Below, piece after piece: positions 1 to 7,366 of a stretch of 64,000 nucleotides of DNA. Both the position numbers and the translations under genes were made by a program. The number at the start of each line of letters is the position of its first letter. The stretch's first letter is position 1. The notes under the pieces are model-generated. The model was not told the DNA's origin. It worked only from the letters and a program-made list of their open reading frames with translations, and ran no database searches. The DNA comes from Candidatus Didemnitutus sp. (GTDB lineage Bacteria; Verrucomicrobiota; Verrucomicrobiia; Opitutales; Opitutaceae), in assembly GCA_017991595.1 (NCBI GenBank), contig JAGOQJ010000007.1, positions 1 through 64,000 of the forward strand, in the 5' to 3' direction.

Positions 1-182
1 GCCAAGCGCCGCGGGCCGCGCCGAAAACGGCGCGAATTGAGCCACCGCAGAGCACGCTCCGCCGCCGAAAATCACCCAAAAGGAGAAAGCTATATCAAAA
101 CAGGGCGTTTTTCAGCAGCCTGCTAGGATGAGTTTCGCGTTCCGGGTCGCCTGGGCACGCATGGCTAGATTCTGTTCGCCCC
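1..182. other. Left-edge non-coding stretch
   Basis: I see no convincing gene here. Around positions 107-127 there is a T-run followed by a short CAGCAGCCTGCTAGG-type sequence that resembles the ends of some insertion sequences, but no transposase or matching second end is visible in the window. It precedes a broken TonB receptor gene, so it may mark an old rearrangement. Confidence 0.3.
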
Positions 183-554
183 ATGGCCCCCCTGTGTTTT
201 CGTCGCGCGCTGACCATCGTGTTCGGCGGCGTGGTCTGTTCGTTGAGCGGCTGGGCCCAGCAAAGCCCGCGCACGACGCCCGTCGCCGAGGAGGAGCCCG
301 TGTTGGAGCTCACGCCTTTCGAAGTGAACGCCTCCGCGGACGACGGCTATCGCGTCACGAACGCGCTTTCCGGCACGCGATTCAACACCAACCTGCTGGA
401 CCTGCCCAAGGCTGTCGACGTGGTCTCGTCCGAATTCATGAAGGACATCTGCGCGACCGATCTCGCCAGCGCGATGCAATACATCGCGGGCGTTAATCAG
501 GATGGCCCTCCGGGTGTCGACGACATCACCGGTGGACGATTCACGGTGCGAGTT
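183..554 (+). pseudogene. Truncated TonB-dependent receptor (N-terminal remnant)
   Basis: The first 124 residues are a signal peptide, an ELTPFEVNA segment and the start of the plug domain. They line up closely with the N-terminus of the intact receptor encoded at 686-2890 on the other strand (shared FNTxLLDLP, DGYxVxNxLSGTRFN). After about position 554 the similarity stops inside the plug. The frame runs on to about 824 through sequence antisense to the end of the intact receptor, so the tail is meaningless. The rest of the plug and the whole 22-strand barrel are missing, so it cannot work as a receptor. The likely origin is deletion or recombination between two related receptor genes. Confidence 0.75.
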
Positions 555-613
555 TCACCTCAACGCAGCGCTCTTCGCTTGCGTGATGAAATGCTTAAGC
601 GCCCTCATGTTGA

Positions 614-656
614 AAAACAAATTAGGCGCGCCTTTAAGCCGCGCCTAATTGTTTTG
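614..656 (-). terminator. Rho-independent terminator of the TonB receptor gene
   Basis: An 11-bp perfect stem (620-630 with 640-650, arm AATTAGGCGCG) has a 9-nt loop and is flanked by A-rich sequence on the left and T-rich on the right. Read on the minus strand, the stem is followed by TGTTTTTC, and it lies about 30 bp past the stop of the receptor gene. The flanking A and T runs let the stem extend with one bulge, so it could stop transcription from both sides. Confidence 0.8.
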
Positions 657-685
657 CTACGCCTTAGCGACTCGAGTCGAAATGT

Positions 686-2890
686 TCAGAAATTGATGCC
701 GACAGATCCGGTGACGCTGCGGGGCAGTGCATACCCGCCGGAGGTGGCGAGGTATTCTTCGTCGGTCAGATTCTTGACGGTGACTTTGAAGTTCCAGCGC
801 TTGCTCATGATTCTCGTAGAGTAGGACATGTTCGCGTCGATTTTCGTGTAGGCGGGCAGGTGGAGACCCGGTTGATCGGGCAGACCGACTGATCCGCGGC
901 GGTTGCTGACACTCACGACACCTGCGCCTAAGCCGAATCCTTTAAGCAGGCCCTTCTTGAAGCGGAAGTTATTCCACATCGAAAATTGATGTTCGGGCAC
1001 ATTGGATGCGCGGCCCAACTGGAGGGCGGTCGAGCTTTTGACAACTTCTGCATCTACGTTGGAATAGCCGACGACGATTTGCCACGCTTCGATCGGGCGA
1101 GCGGTCAAGCTGACTTCGAGGCCTTGGCTGACGGCTTCGCCGATCGCGAGGTAGTAGCCGGGATGATCGGGATCGGCAAATGCGGCGTTCTCGCGCTTGA
1201 TGTCGTAGCCGACAATCGAACCGGAAAGGCGCCCTTCAATAATGTCGAACTTCAAGCCATAGTCCCAACCGGAGCCCTTCACAGGCTCGAGAATCTCGCC
1301 GGCGAAGCTGTAGACCGTTTGCGGCAGGAATGATTCACTGTAGCTCACGAAGGCGGTCAGCCACGGAAACACTCGGCCAGACACACCGTAGCTCTGAACA
1401 AGGTCGTCGGCGGCGGTGCTAACGCGTGTGCCGGCCCCCATCAGATTCTTGCGAATTGTATCAATCGCGCTGTAGCGGGCAGCCTGCATGAATGTAACCC
1501 GGGAATCGAAGAGCTTGAGCACATTGGTGATCGACACGCCCGAGCTGCGGTTGAGCACACGTCTTAGGTCGTTGGGGGTATACTCTGTGCGGTCGTCTGG
1601 ATTTCCGAAGGTGAAGTTGTTGTTGGTGCCGGCGTCGATGTTGACGGTGGGGAAAGCGGCGGTGCGTCGGTAGACGTCGTTCTTCTGGTCTTGGTAGCTG
1701 TATTCTCCGCCGATGATCATCTTGTGATCGACTCCAGCGTATTTGAAGCTGCCGAGCGCGTAGGCTTGAGGCGAGATGGTGTAGCTAACCGCGTTTGGTT
1801 CATACGTGGCTGAAGCGCGCGCCACGGTGCGAATTCCCGTCGTCGCGTTGGTCGTGACACGCGTGGAACCTCCGATCAGGAGCCGCTCTAGATCTTGATA
1901 AGAGTAGAAGAGGCCGAGGCGGAAGGACCAAGTTGGGCTAAACGTGTAGGTGAGGTCCGTGGCACCGCTGACCTGCAGGAGATTCGATTTCGCATCGGGC
2001 CCTTGGCGGTTGAAACTGCGCGGGACGTTCGGTTCGTAGTAATACGTCGTTACGCCGGAGACCGTCTTCTGACTGTAGTAAGGAATGTCGGCACTCGGAA
2101 CCAGACGATTGTAAACATACTGAAGGTTGCTTTGGAGGACCAAGTCTTTGGACAGCTTCCATACCAAGGTGCCGCCGAGCACGTATTTGTCGCGACCGGC
2201 GAAGTCTTGATGGCTCTTGTTGGTATTCGAGACGCCTGCGATACGGTAGGAGAGTTTGCCATTCTGGTCGATGGGGCCGCCATCGATGAGTTGCACACGG
2301 AGGTTTTCATAGCTGCCATACTCGACATTCACTGACGAGCTGTGCTTCGCCGGTGGTTTGCGCGTGATGTAGTTGCGAGTGCCACCTGGTTCGATGGGAC
2401 CAGAGAATACCGAGGACGGGCCTTTGATGACTTCGATGCGCTCGACCAAGATCGGATCAATGATGAAGGAGCTCGCGAAACCATCGCGATAACCGGTGTT
2501 CGAGGAAAATCCGCGAATGCTGAATTGTCCACCTTGCACATCATCGCCGCCGGGGGCGATATCGCCTACTACACCGGGCGTGTATTGAAGCGCCTCAAGC
2601 ATGTCTGTCGCGCCGATGTCGCGCATGAAATCCGACGTGATGACGTCAACTGCGCGGGGCAAGTCGAGGAGCTTGGTGTTGAAGCGGGTTCCAGAGAGCG
2701 AGTTGGCGACTTTGTAGCCATCGTCCCCTTCGGCGCGGACTTCGAATGGAGAAAGTTCAATGACCGTTTCCTTTTCGTCGTCAGCGACGGGCTGAGGCGA
2801 CGTGCTTTGCGCGTGCACAGTAATCGTCGCGAAAAGCAACGCGCTGAGCGATACGGTCGTTGGAAAAGTGAGGTTTCGAATGGGTAACAT
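686..2890 (-). CDS. TonB-dependent outer-membrane receptor
   Basis: A 734-residue receptor predicted to import a ligand (siderophore or oligosaccharide) across the outer membrane with energy from TonB-ExbBD. The chosen ATG at 2890 is followed by a clear signal peptide (hydrophobic core about residues 10-25, ending VHAQS). Next come an IELSPFEV segment, the plug domain (DLPRAVDVITSDFM, then IRGFSS) and a long barrel with the late NLTDEEYL motif, ending in a terminal Phe (VGINF) as outer-membrane barrels do. Length and layout fit the FhuA-type receptor group common in Verrucomicrobiota. It sits 77 bp downstream of the PEP-CTERM gene on the same strand and is probably co-transcribed. Base composition looks less GC-rich than the rest of the window. 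The substrate cannot be read from sequence; the hydrolase neighbours suggest a glycan. Confidence 0.9.
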   Translation of the reverse strand: MLPIRNLTFPTTVSLSALLFATITVHAQSTSPQPVADDEKETVIELSPFEVRAEGDDGYKVANSLSGTRFNTKLLDLPRAVDVITSDFMRDIGATDMLEALQYTPGVVGDIAPGGDDVQGGQFSIRGFSSNTGYRDGFASSFIIDPILVERIEVIKGPSSVFSGPIEPGGTRNYITRKPPAKHSSSVNVEYGSYENLRVQLIDGGPIDQNGKLSYRIAGVSNTNKSHQDFAGRDKYVLGGTLVWKLSKDLVLQSNLQYVYNRLVPSADIPYYSQKTVSGVTTYYYEPNVPRSFNRQGPDAKSNLLQVSGATDLTYTFSPTWSFRLGLFYSYQDLERLLIGGSTRVTTNATTGIRTVARASATYEPNAVSYTISPQAYALGSFKYAGVDHKMIIGGEYSYQDQKNDVYRRTAAFPTVNIDAGTNNNFTFGNPDDRTEYTPNDLRRVLNRSSGVSITNVLKLFDSRVTFMQAARYSAIDTIRKNLMGAGTRVSTAADDLVQSYGVSGRVFPWLTAFVSYSESFLPQTVYSFAGEILEPVKGSGWDYGLKFDIIEGRLSGSIVGYDIKRENAAFADPDHPGYYLAIGEAVSQGLEVSLTARPIEAWQIVVGYSNVDAEVVKSSTALQLGRASNVPEHQFSMWNNFRFKKGLLKGFGLGAGVVSVSNRRGSVGLPDQPGLHLPAYTKIDANMSYSTRIMSKRWNFKVTVKNLTDEEYLATSGGYALPRSVTGSVGINF

Positions 2891-2967
2891 GGTGGCTTCC
2901 GGAAAGCTGAGGGAGATAGAAAGGTAACGGCGGGGAAACGCTGAGTTTTCCCGCCGTGTGGTAGCAA

Positions 2968-3837
2968 TTAGATGTTCTTCCGGCTGCGGCGCATCAAGGT
3001 GAGGCCCATCACCAAGCAACCGCCGATGAGCGCGTAGGTGGACGGCTCAGGAATGGCGGTTGCGGGAGCGATCGTGAAATTGTCGATCGCGGTGACACCG
3101 CCGAACTCACCTTGCGCGAGGAACCCGATGTAGAGATCGTTCGGCGTTCCTCCGGTGAAGTAGCTCGCGGCAGTGACCGAGCTCTTCGTGGTGCCCGACG
3201 CGGACGAAACGACGTTTCCACTCGTGAAGTCGATCAGTTGGGTCGAGATCTGGTAAACACCTGCGTCGGCATCTGGAATAAACGTGGCCGAGAACGTATA
3301 CCACGATCCGGCGTTAAGCGTAACGTTGGCGTCGGAGACGGCGTTTTCGGCGGTGCGCACTTCCAAGGTGCCAACGGTGGAGCCGGTCAGGCTGATCAAG
3401 CGCGTGCTGGGCGTCGTGGTGGCGATGTTGAGCGCTGTGCTCGAAGAGGCCGTCGACGGATCGAGGGGCGTGAAGCCGATGGCTGTCCGCGAATTGCCTC
3501 CAGCGGAGAAGGCGGAGGCGAGAAAGTCGTAGCTGACGGTAAATCCGTTACCGGGCGTGATCGACGTCAGGGAGTAATAGGAATAGGCGAGAGAGGCAGA
3601 GACCGAGACGTCCAATCGGCCAGAAGTGCCATCCGGGCCGTTCGCGCTGGACCAAGAAGTGCCCGCGAGCGTGCTGGCCAGCGAACCGCCGTTACGCATG
3701 ACGAAGCTCGAAGACGTGAATTGATTCGCGTCGGCGAAGTCGAGGGACACGTAAGGTTGGGCGTTCGCCGCGAGTGCAGTCGCCGTGAAAAAGAGACCGG
3801 CGAGGGCCGGACGAAGGAATGGGATGTTTTTTTTCAT
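2968..3837 (-). CDS. PEP-CTERM sorting-domain protein
   Basis: A 289-residue exported protein. It has an N-terminal signal peptide (MKKNIPFLRPALAGLFF onward, cleavage near ANA), a middle region rich in Ser/Thr/Gly beta-strands that looks like a LamG/concanavalin-type fold, and a classic C-terminal sorting tag: AIPEPSTYALIGG, a hydrophobic helix and a basic end (RRSRKN). Such proteins are thought to be processed by exosortase and delivered to the surface or exopolysaccharide. Its place directly ahead of the TonB receptor suggests a surface role in glycan capture, but the binding target is unknown. A putative operator lies 210 bp upstream. Confidence 0.85.
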   Translation of the reverse strand: MKKNIPFLRPALAGLFFTATALAANAQPYVSLDFADANQFTSSSFVMRNGGSLASTLAGTSWSSANGPDGTSGRLDVSVSASLAYSYYSLTSITPGNGFTVSYDFLASAFSAGGNSRTAIGFTPLDPSTASSSTALNIATTTPSTRLISLTGSTVGTLEVRTAENAVSDANVTLNAGSWYTFSATFIPDADAGVYQISTQLIDFTSGNVVSSASGTTKSSVTAASYFTGGTPNDLYIGFLAQGEFGGVTAIDNFTIAPATAIPEPSTYALIGGCLVMGLTLMRRSRKNI

Positions 3838-4325
3838 GTTTGCAGCAATGTGAAGGGAAAGGCGCCGCGAGGGGAATTGCCTCGCGGAAGAAGAGCCAGA
3901 GCTAAGCGCGGTTTTGACAATTTGAGGCGTTCGTCGGGGTGCTTAGCCTGCAGTGCAGGCGCAGGCGTCGATTAAGTTGAATCAAGGGAATTGACTTTCG
4001 CGTCGGCTGTCAGAGCAACGGAAAGCGGCTATTCGCGGTGAACTGGATTCCACCATAGGAACAGGTGCATTGGGCCGAGTGTGGGGGCGCGGGGCGCACC
4101 GATCGTGAGTGCGAAGATGGGCGGATAAGACGGTGTCGCAGAGTTCTCGCATTCGAATGCTCACAGGCTTCGCGTTTGAGTCTCCGCGGTCTTGACCGAA
4201 GTGCGGTGGAGCGGAGTGCAAGCCTGACGCAACGCGGTTACGTCAGGGGCGTAGTCGTGCGCGACGTTTCGCGTGAGGCGCGCTTGGTCAAACGGAGCGA
4301 GAAAAGCGGAGTTTACGCGAGGGCG
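3838..4325. other. Intergenic region with a putative operator
   Basis: About 490 bp between the PEP-CTERM gene and the end of the sialidase-like gene, both on the minus strand. I see no believable gene. It should contain the promoter of the PEP-CTERM/TonB receptor pair, and it holds the 16-bp palindrome at 4047-4062 that recurs in other intergenic regions of this cluster. Confidence 0.5.
4047..4062. promoter_or_regulatory. Putative operator, RTTCC-N6-GGAAY palindrome (site 1)
   Basis: The 16-mer ATTCCACCATAGGAAC has perfect TTCC/GGAA arms. It is one of five related sites in non-coding DNA between 4 and 16 kb, and lies 210 bp upstream of the PEP-CTERM gene, which is followed by the TonB receptor gene. 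Confidence 0.4.
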
Positions 4326-6101
4326 TTACCGAATCTCGATCGTCTCGAGATTGAGGCTGATGTTCTGCCCCGTCGGCACCTGACGCGGCCACGTAGGCGC
4401 GGCGTAAAGGCCACCGAAGGCGATTTTCCGCAGAACGGATTCAGCAATCGTCAGAGGGGATGAGCCGTTGACCGAGAGCTGCACGGTGTCGCGGCCGATG
4501 CTGAGTTGAAAGCGATCCCATTGGCCGGGAGTGAATGCACCGATCGTGGTCCACGTGTTTTGGGATGTCGTCTTGGATTGATAGACATTCGCCTGCGTCT
4601 TCGTGTCGTAGATCACTCGGATGAGGAGACCGCCGCTGGTTTTTCCGCCGAGCGTGAGGATGGGGAATTCGTGTCCGTTGTAGATGACCTTCGATTCGAA
4701 GCTGAGATGGACGGTTTCTTGCGCGGTGAGTTCACGCGTGAGGACAAGTCCAAGCGTGCTTTCAGGGAGCTCGAAGCGTGCGATACCATCTTGCACCGCC
4801 AGCCCTTCGCGCCCTTGGCGCGGGAGGAGGAATGGGCGGGAAAAATCAGGGAGCGGGTGAACCTTCGCGGTGCTGATGGAGGCGTAACCGTGTGCTCCGC
4901 TCCCGTAGGTGTAGGCGAGGTAGAGGGTGTCGTCGTCGACGAATCCATTCGGGTAGCACGCGACTCCGGAGGCGGGTTGCACGAGCGGACCGGGCAGAAG
5001 CAAATTCGGGTCTTCGGTCGGCGCGCAGAAGAGGCTCAGGCGATAGCGCGTCTTCCAGCTGGGCTCGGGGACGGAGCGAAGCCAGTCGTTGGTCGAGACG
5101 AGAAGCCCGCTGTCGAGGGAGGCTTTGGTGGCGAATTGGCGGGCGCTCACGCTATCGAGATTGATCGGCATGGCCTTGCTCCACGTGCGACCGCCATCGG
5201 TGCTGCGACCCGCGAGCACAGTGCGGTAATCTGCTTTGGGATCGGGCATGCGGCTGGTGTTGCGCGCGACGAAACCGATGGAGCCATCGAGAGCTTCGAA
5301 GAGAGAGAATTCCCAGTGGTAGATCGTATCGTCATTCCCGAAGCGCGCGGGATCGTCGCCTGCATCGGTCCACTTCGCTCCGGCGATCGGTTCGCTCCAT
5401 TGCCAAGTCTTGCCGTCGTCCGCGCTCATGAGCACGGCTTGATACTCGTTGCGAATCCACAGGCCCTTGCGCTTTTCGCTCACGACTGGAGGTAAACTGC
5501 AGGGAATCATGATGACACCCTTGCTGGTGACGATGCCGTGGCCCACGGGGAAGCCGACGACTTGTCCCTTCAGTGATTCCGGCGCGCTGGGGACTTCCAA
5601 GTGCGTCCAGTTATCGCCATCGGTCGAATACGAGACGAAGGTGCGCCCGGCGTTGAACATGCTCCACGCGCAGAAGAGGACTTCGTCGCGGAGATTCACG
5701 AAGGCCGGTTGCCACTCGAGCAACGCTTCGGCGGGCGGGACGATGTTGTTGGTCGGCGACTGCGTCGCGCTGAACGCGGTGAAAGGCGCGAATGGCGTGG
5801 ACCACGTCACGAAGTCCGGGCTCGTGCTAAAATAAATGGCTTGGCCTGGTTTTCCTTCGCCCTTGTCGGGATTGCCCATCCATGACGCGAGGAAGCGTCC
5901 TTTGAAGCGGACGATGTCGCCGCAGTGGTTGTAGCGCGGCAGATCACCGGCGACATGGGCCACGTGCACTGTGCCCAGTGTCACCTTGGGTTGATAAACC
6001 GGCGGACTGGCGATCGCCGCGTGGCTTGCGAGCAGGGTGCAAGTCGAGAGCAGCGTGCCGAGGGCGCGACGCAGGGTGGGAACAGCGCAGGAGGGGGCCA
6101 T
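4326..6101 (-). CDS. Exported BNR/sialidase-like propeller protein with C-terminal LamG-like domain
   Basis: A 591-residue secreted protein. The signal peptide (LLSTCTLLASHAAIA) is followed by a six-bladed sialidase-type propeller with several Asp-box motifs (STDGDNW, SADDGKTW, STDGGRTW) over roughly residues 45-420. The last 150 residues form a beta-rich region resembling a LamG/concanavalin module. Known relatives are glycosidases or sugar-binding proteins of the sialidase superfamily, and true sialidase activity cannot be assumed. It is the last gene of a minus-strand run (hydrolase, hydrolase, YVTN propeller, this gene) with an 87-bp gap from the gene before it, so it probably takes part in the same glycan breakdown. 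Confidence 0.75.
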   Translation of the reverse strand: MAPSCAVPTLRRALGTLLSTCTLLASHAAIASPPVYQPKVTLGTVHVAHVAGDLPRYNHCGDIVRFKGRFLASWMGNPDKGEGKPGQAIYFSTSPDFVTWSTPFAPFTAFSATQSPTNNIVPPAEALLEWQPAFVNLRDEVLFCAWSMFNAGRTFVSYSTDGDNWTHLEVPSAPESLKGQVVGFPVGHGIVTSKGVIMIPCSLPPVVSEKRKGLWIRNEYQAVLMSADDGKTWQWSEPIAGAKWTDAGDDPARFGNDDTIYHWEFSLFEALDGSIGFVARNTSRMPDPKADYRTVLAGRSTDGGRTWSKAMPINLDSVSARQFATKASLDSGLLVSTNDWLRSVPEPSWKTRYRLSLFCAPTEDPNLLLPGPLVQPASGVACYPNGFVDDDTLYLAYTYGSGAHGYASISTAKVHPLPDFSRPFLLPRQGREGLAVQDGIARFELPESTLGLVLTRELTAQETVHLSFESKVIYNGHEFPILTLGGKTSGGLLIRVIYDTKTQANVYQSKTTSQNTWTTIGAFTPGQWDRFQLSIGRDTVQLSVNGSSPLTIAESVLRKIAFGGLYAAPTWPRQVPTGQNISLNLETIEIR

Positions 6102-6188
6102 ACCGCAATCAACACTCGCGAAGAAGCGCGGGACAACCTCGAAGGAGGTGTCGTGCGCGACGAAATTCCAATAGCGGAACGCTCGCGT

Positions 6189-7331
6189 TCAGCGCTGCGC
6201 TCCGGCGCGGCAGGCTCCGACAGGTTCGCCGTCGAGAGGGATCACGTGACCGGTGTTTTCGAAGCGACCGTTGCGCAGAGTGAAAATCTCAAGCTGACGA
6301 GGCCCCGTGTTGGAAACGATCAAGTGCTGGCTATCGCCGGAAAACACCGCGAACTGCGGCGCACCTTGCACCGGAATGCGATCATGCAGTCGGGACGATT
6401 TCCCGTTAAGGCGAAAGAGATGGATGCGGGCGGACTTTCCGTAAGCGGGGGCAGTGGGCTCGGGGAGATTTGCGCCTTCGAAACAACTCGCGGCGAGCCA
6501 TGCGCTATCAGGCGAAATGTCGATGCCTTCGGGCACACGACCGACGGCGAGCGATTCGACCAGCGTGGCTTTTCCGTCGAGCAGCGCATAACGTTGGACG
6601 CGGTGTTTCGCGATGTCGGCGACGAACAGAAAGTTTTCGTCTGGCGTGAAACGAGCGGCATATGGCGAGCCTTCGAACTCGATGCGTTGGACGACGCTGG
6701 GGCGGCTTGTTTCGTCGATCGCGAGAAGCAACACGGCGTGACCTTGATTGAGCGTGGCGGCCGCGAAACGGCCGCTGGGACTAATCTCGACGTGCGCGAG
6801 CGAATCCGTCGCCGTCGCAACTTGGGTGCGAGCGATTTCGCGGAGTGCTTCTTTCTCGATGCTGACGGATGAGACGGTGCCTTCCGCGCGGTTGGCGATG
6901 AGAGCGAGACGCCCGTCGGGACTGACGGAGAGCCCGGTGGCTTGGACACCAACCGTGATGGAGGCGACGATGCGTTTTTGCGACAAGTCGACGAGGAAGA
7001 CGTCGGAGCGCGGCGCGTGTTTTGGTGTGCCGTTTTCCACTTCAACCGCCATAGCGCAACTGGTGAGCACACGATTCGTGCCCGGAATCGCCGCGATAAA
7101 TGTGGGCGGGCCGATGACCGTCACGGGCACGTCAGAAATCGTGACGGCCTTGGCGGGAATGCTCGCCAGATCGAGCACGGTGAGCGAACCGCGCCCGCCC
7201 GATGAAGCAAAGTGCATGGTGTTGTCCGGATACGTGACGCTCTGGTCATTCGCCGAGACGATGAGGCCGGCGGCGTGGCCGAGCGTGGCACTCCACAATG
7301 GGAAGGATAACAACAGCGCTTTAACTTTCAT
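6189..7331 (-). CDS. Exported YVTN/lactonase-type beta-propeller protein
   Basis: 380 residues: a signal peptide (LLLSFPLWSATLGHAAG) followed by repeated propeller blades with motifs typical of YncE/6-phosphogluconolactonase-like families (GLSVSPDGRLALIANR, ARFTPDENFLFVADI, GIDISPDSAWLAASC). Relatives include lactonases and proteins of unknown function. No catalytic residues can be assigned with confidence. Only 35 bp separate it from the upstream hydrolase gene, so the two are very likely in one operon. A periplasmic sugar-lactone or binding role is an inference from that context. Confidence 0.7.
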   Translation of the reverse strand: MKVKALLLSFPLWSATLGHAAGLIVSANDQSVTYPDNTMHFASSGGRGSLTVLDLASIPAKAVTISDVPVTVIGPPTFIAAIPGTNRVLTSCAMAVEVENGTPKHAPRSDVFLVDLSQKRIVASITVGVQATGLSVSPDGRLALIANRAEGTVSSVSIEKEALREIARTQVATATDSLAHVEISPSGRFAAATLNQGHAVLLLAIDETSRPSVVQRIEFEGSPYAARFTPDENFLFVADIAKHRVQRYALLDGKATLVESLAVGRVPEGIDISPDSAWLAASCFEGANLPEPTAPAYGKSARIHLFRLNGKSSRLHDRIPVQGAPQFAVFSGDSQHLIVSNTGPRQLEIFTLRNGRFENTGHVIPLDGEPVGACRAGAQR

Positions 7332-7366
7332 GACGGGCGGGCGGTTCGGGTGTTTTGAGTTCCGGT

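Noticed and set aside
1-130. Possible insertion-sequence end
   Set aside because: Only a short resemblance; no transposase, inverted repeat partner or target duplication is visible.
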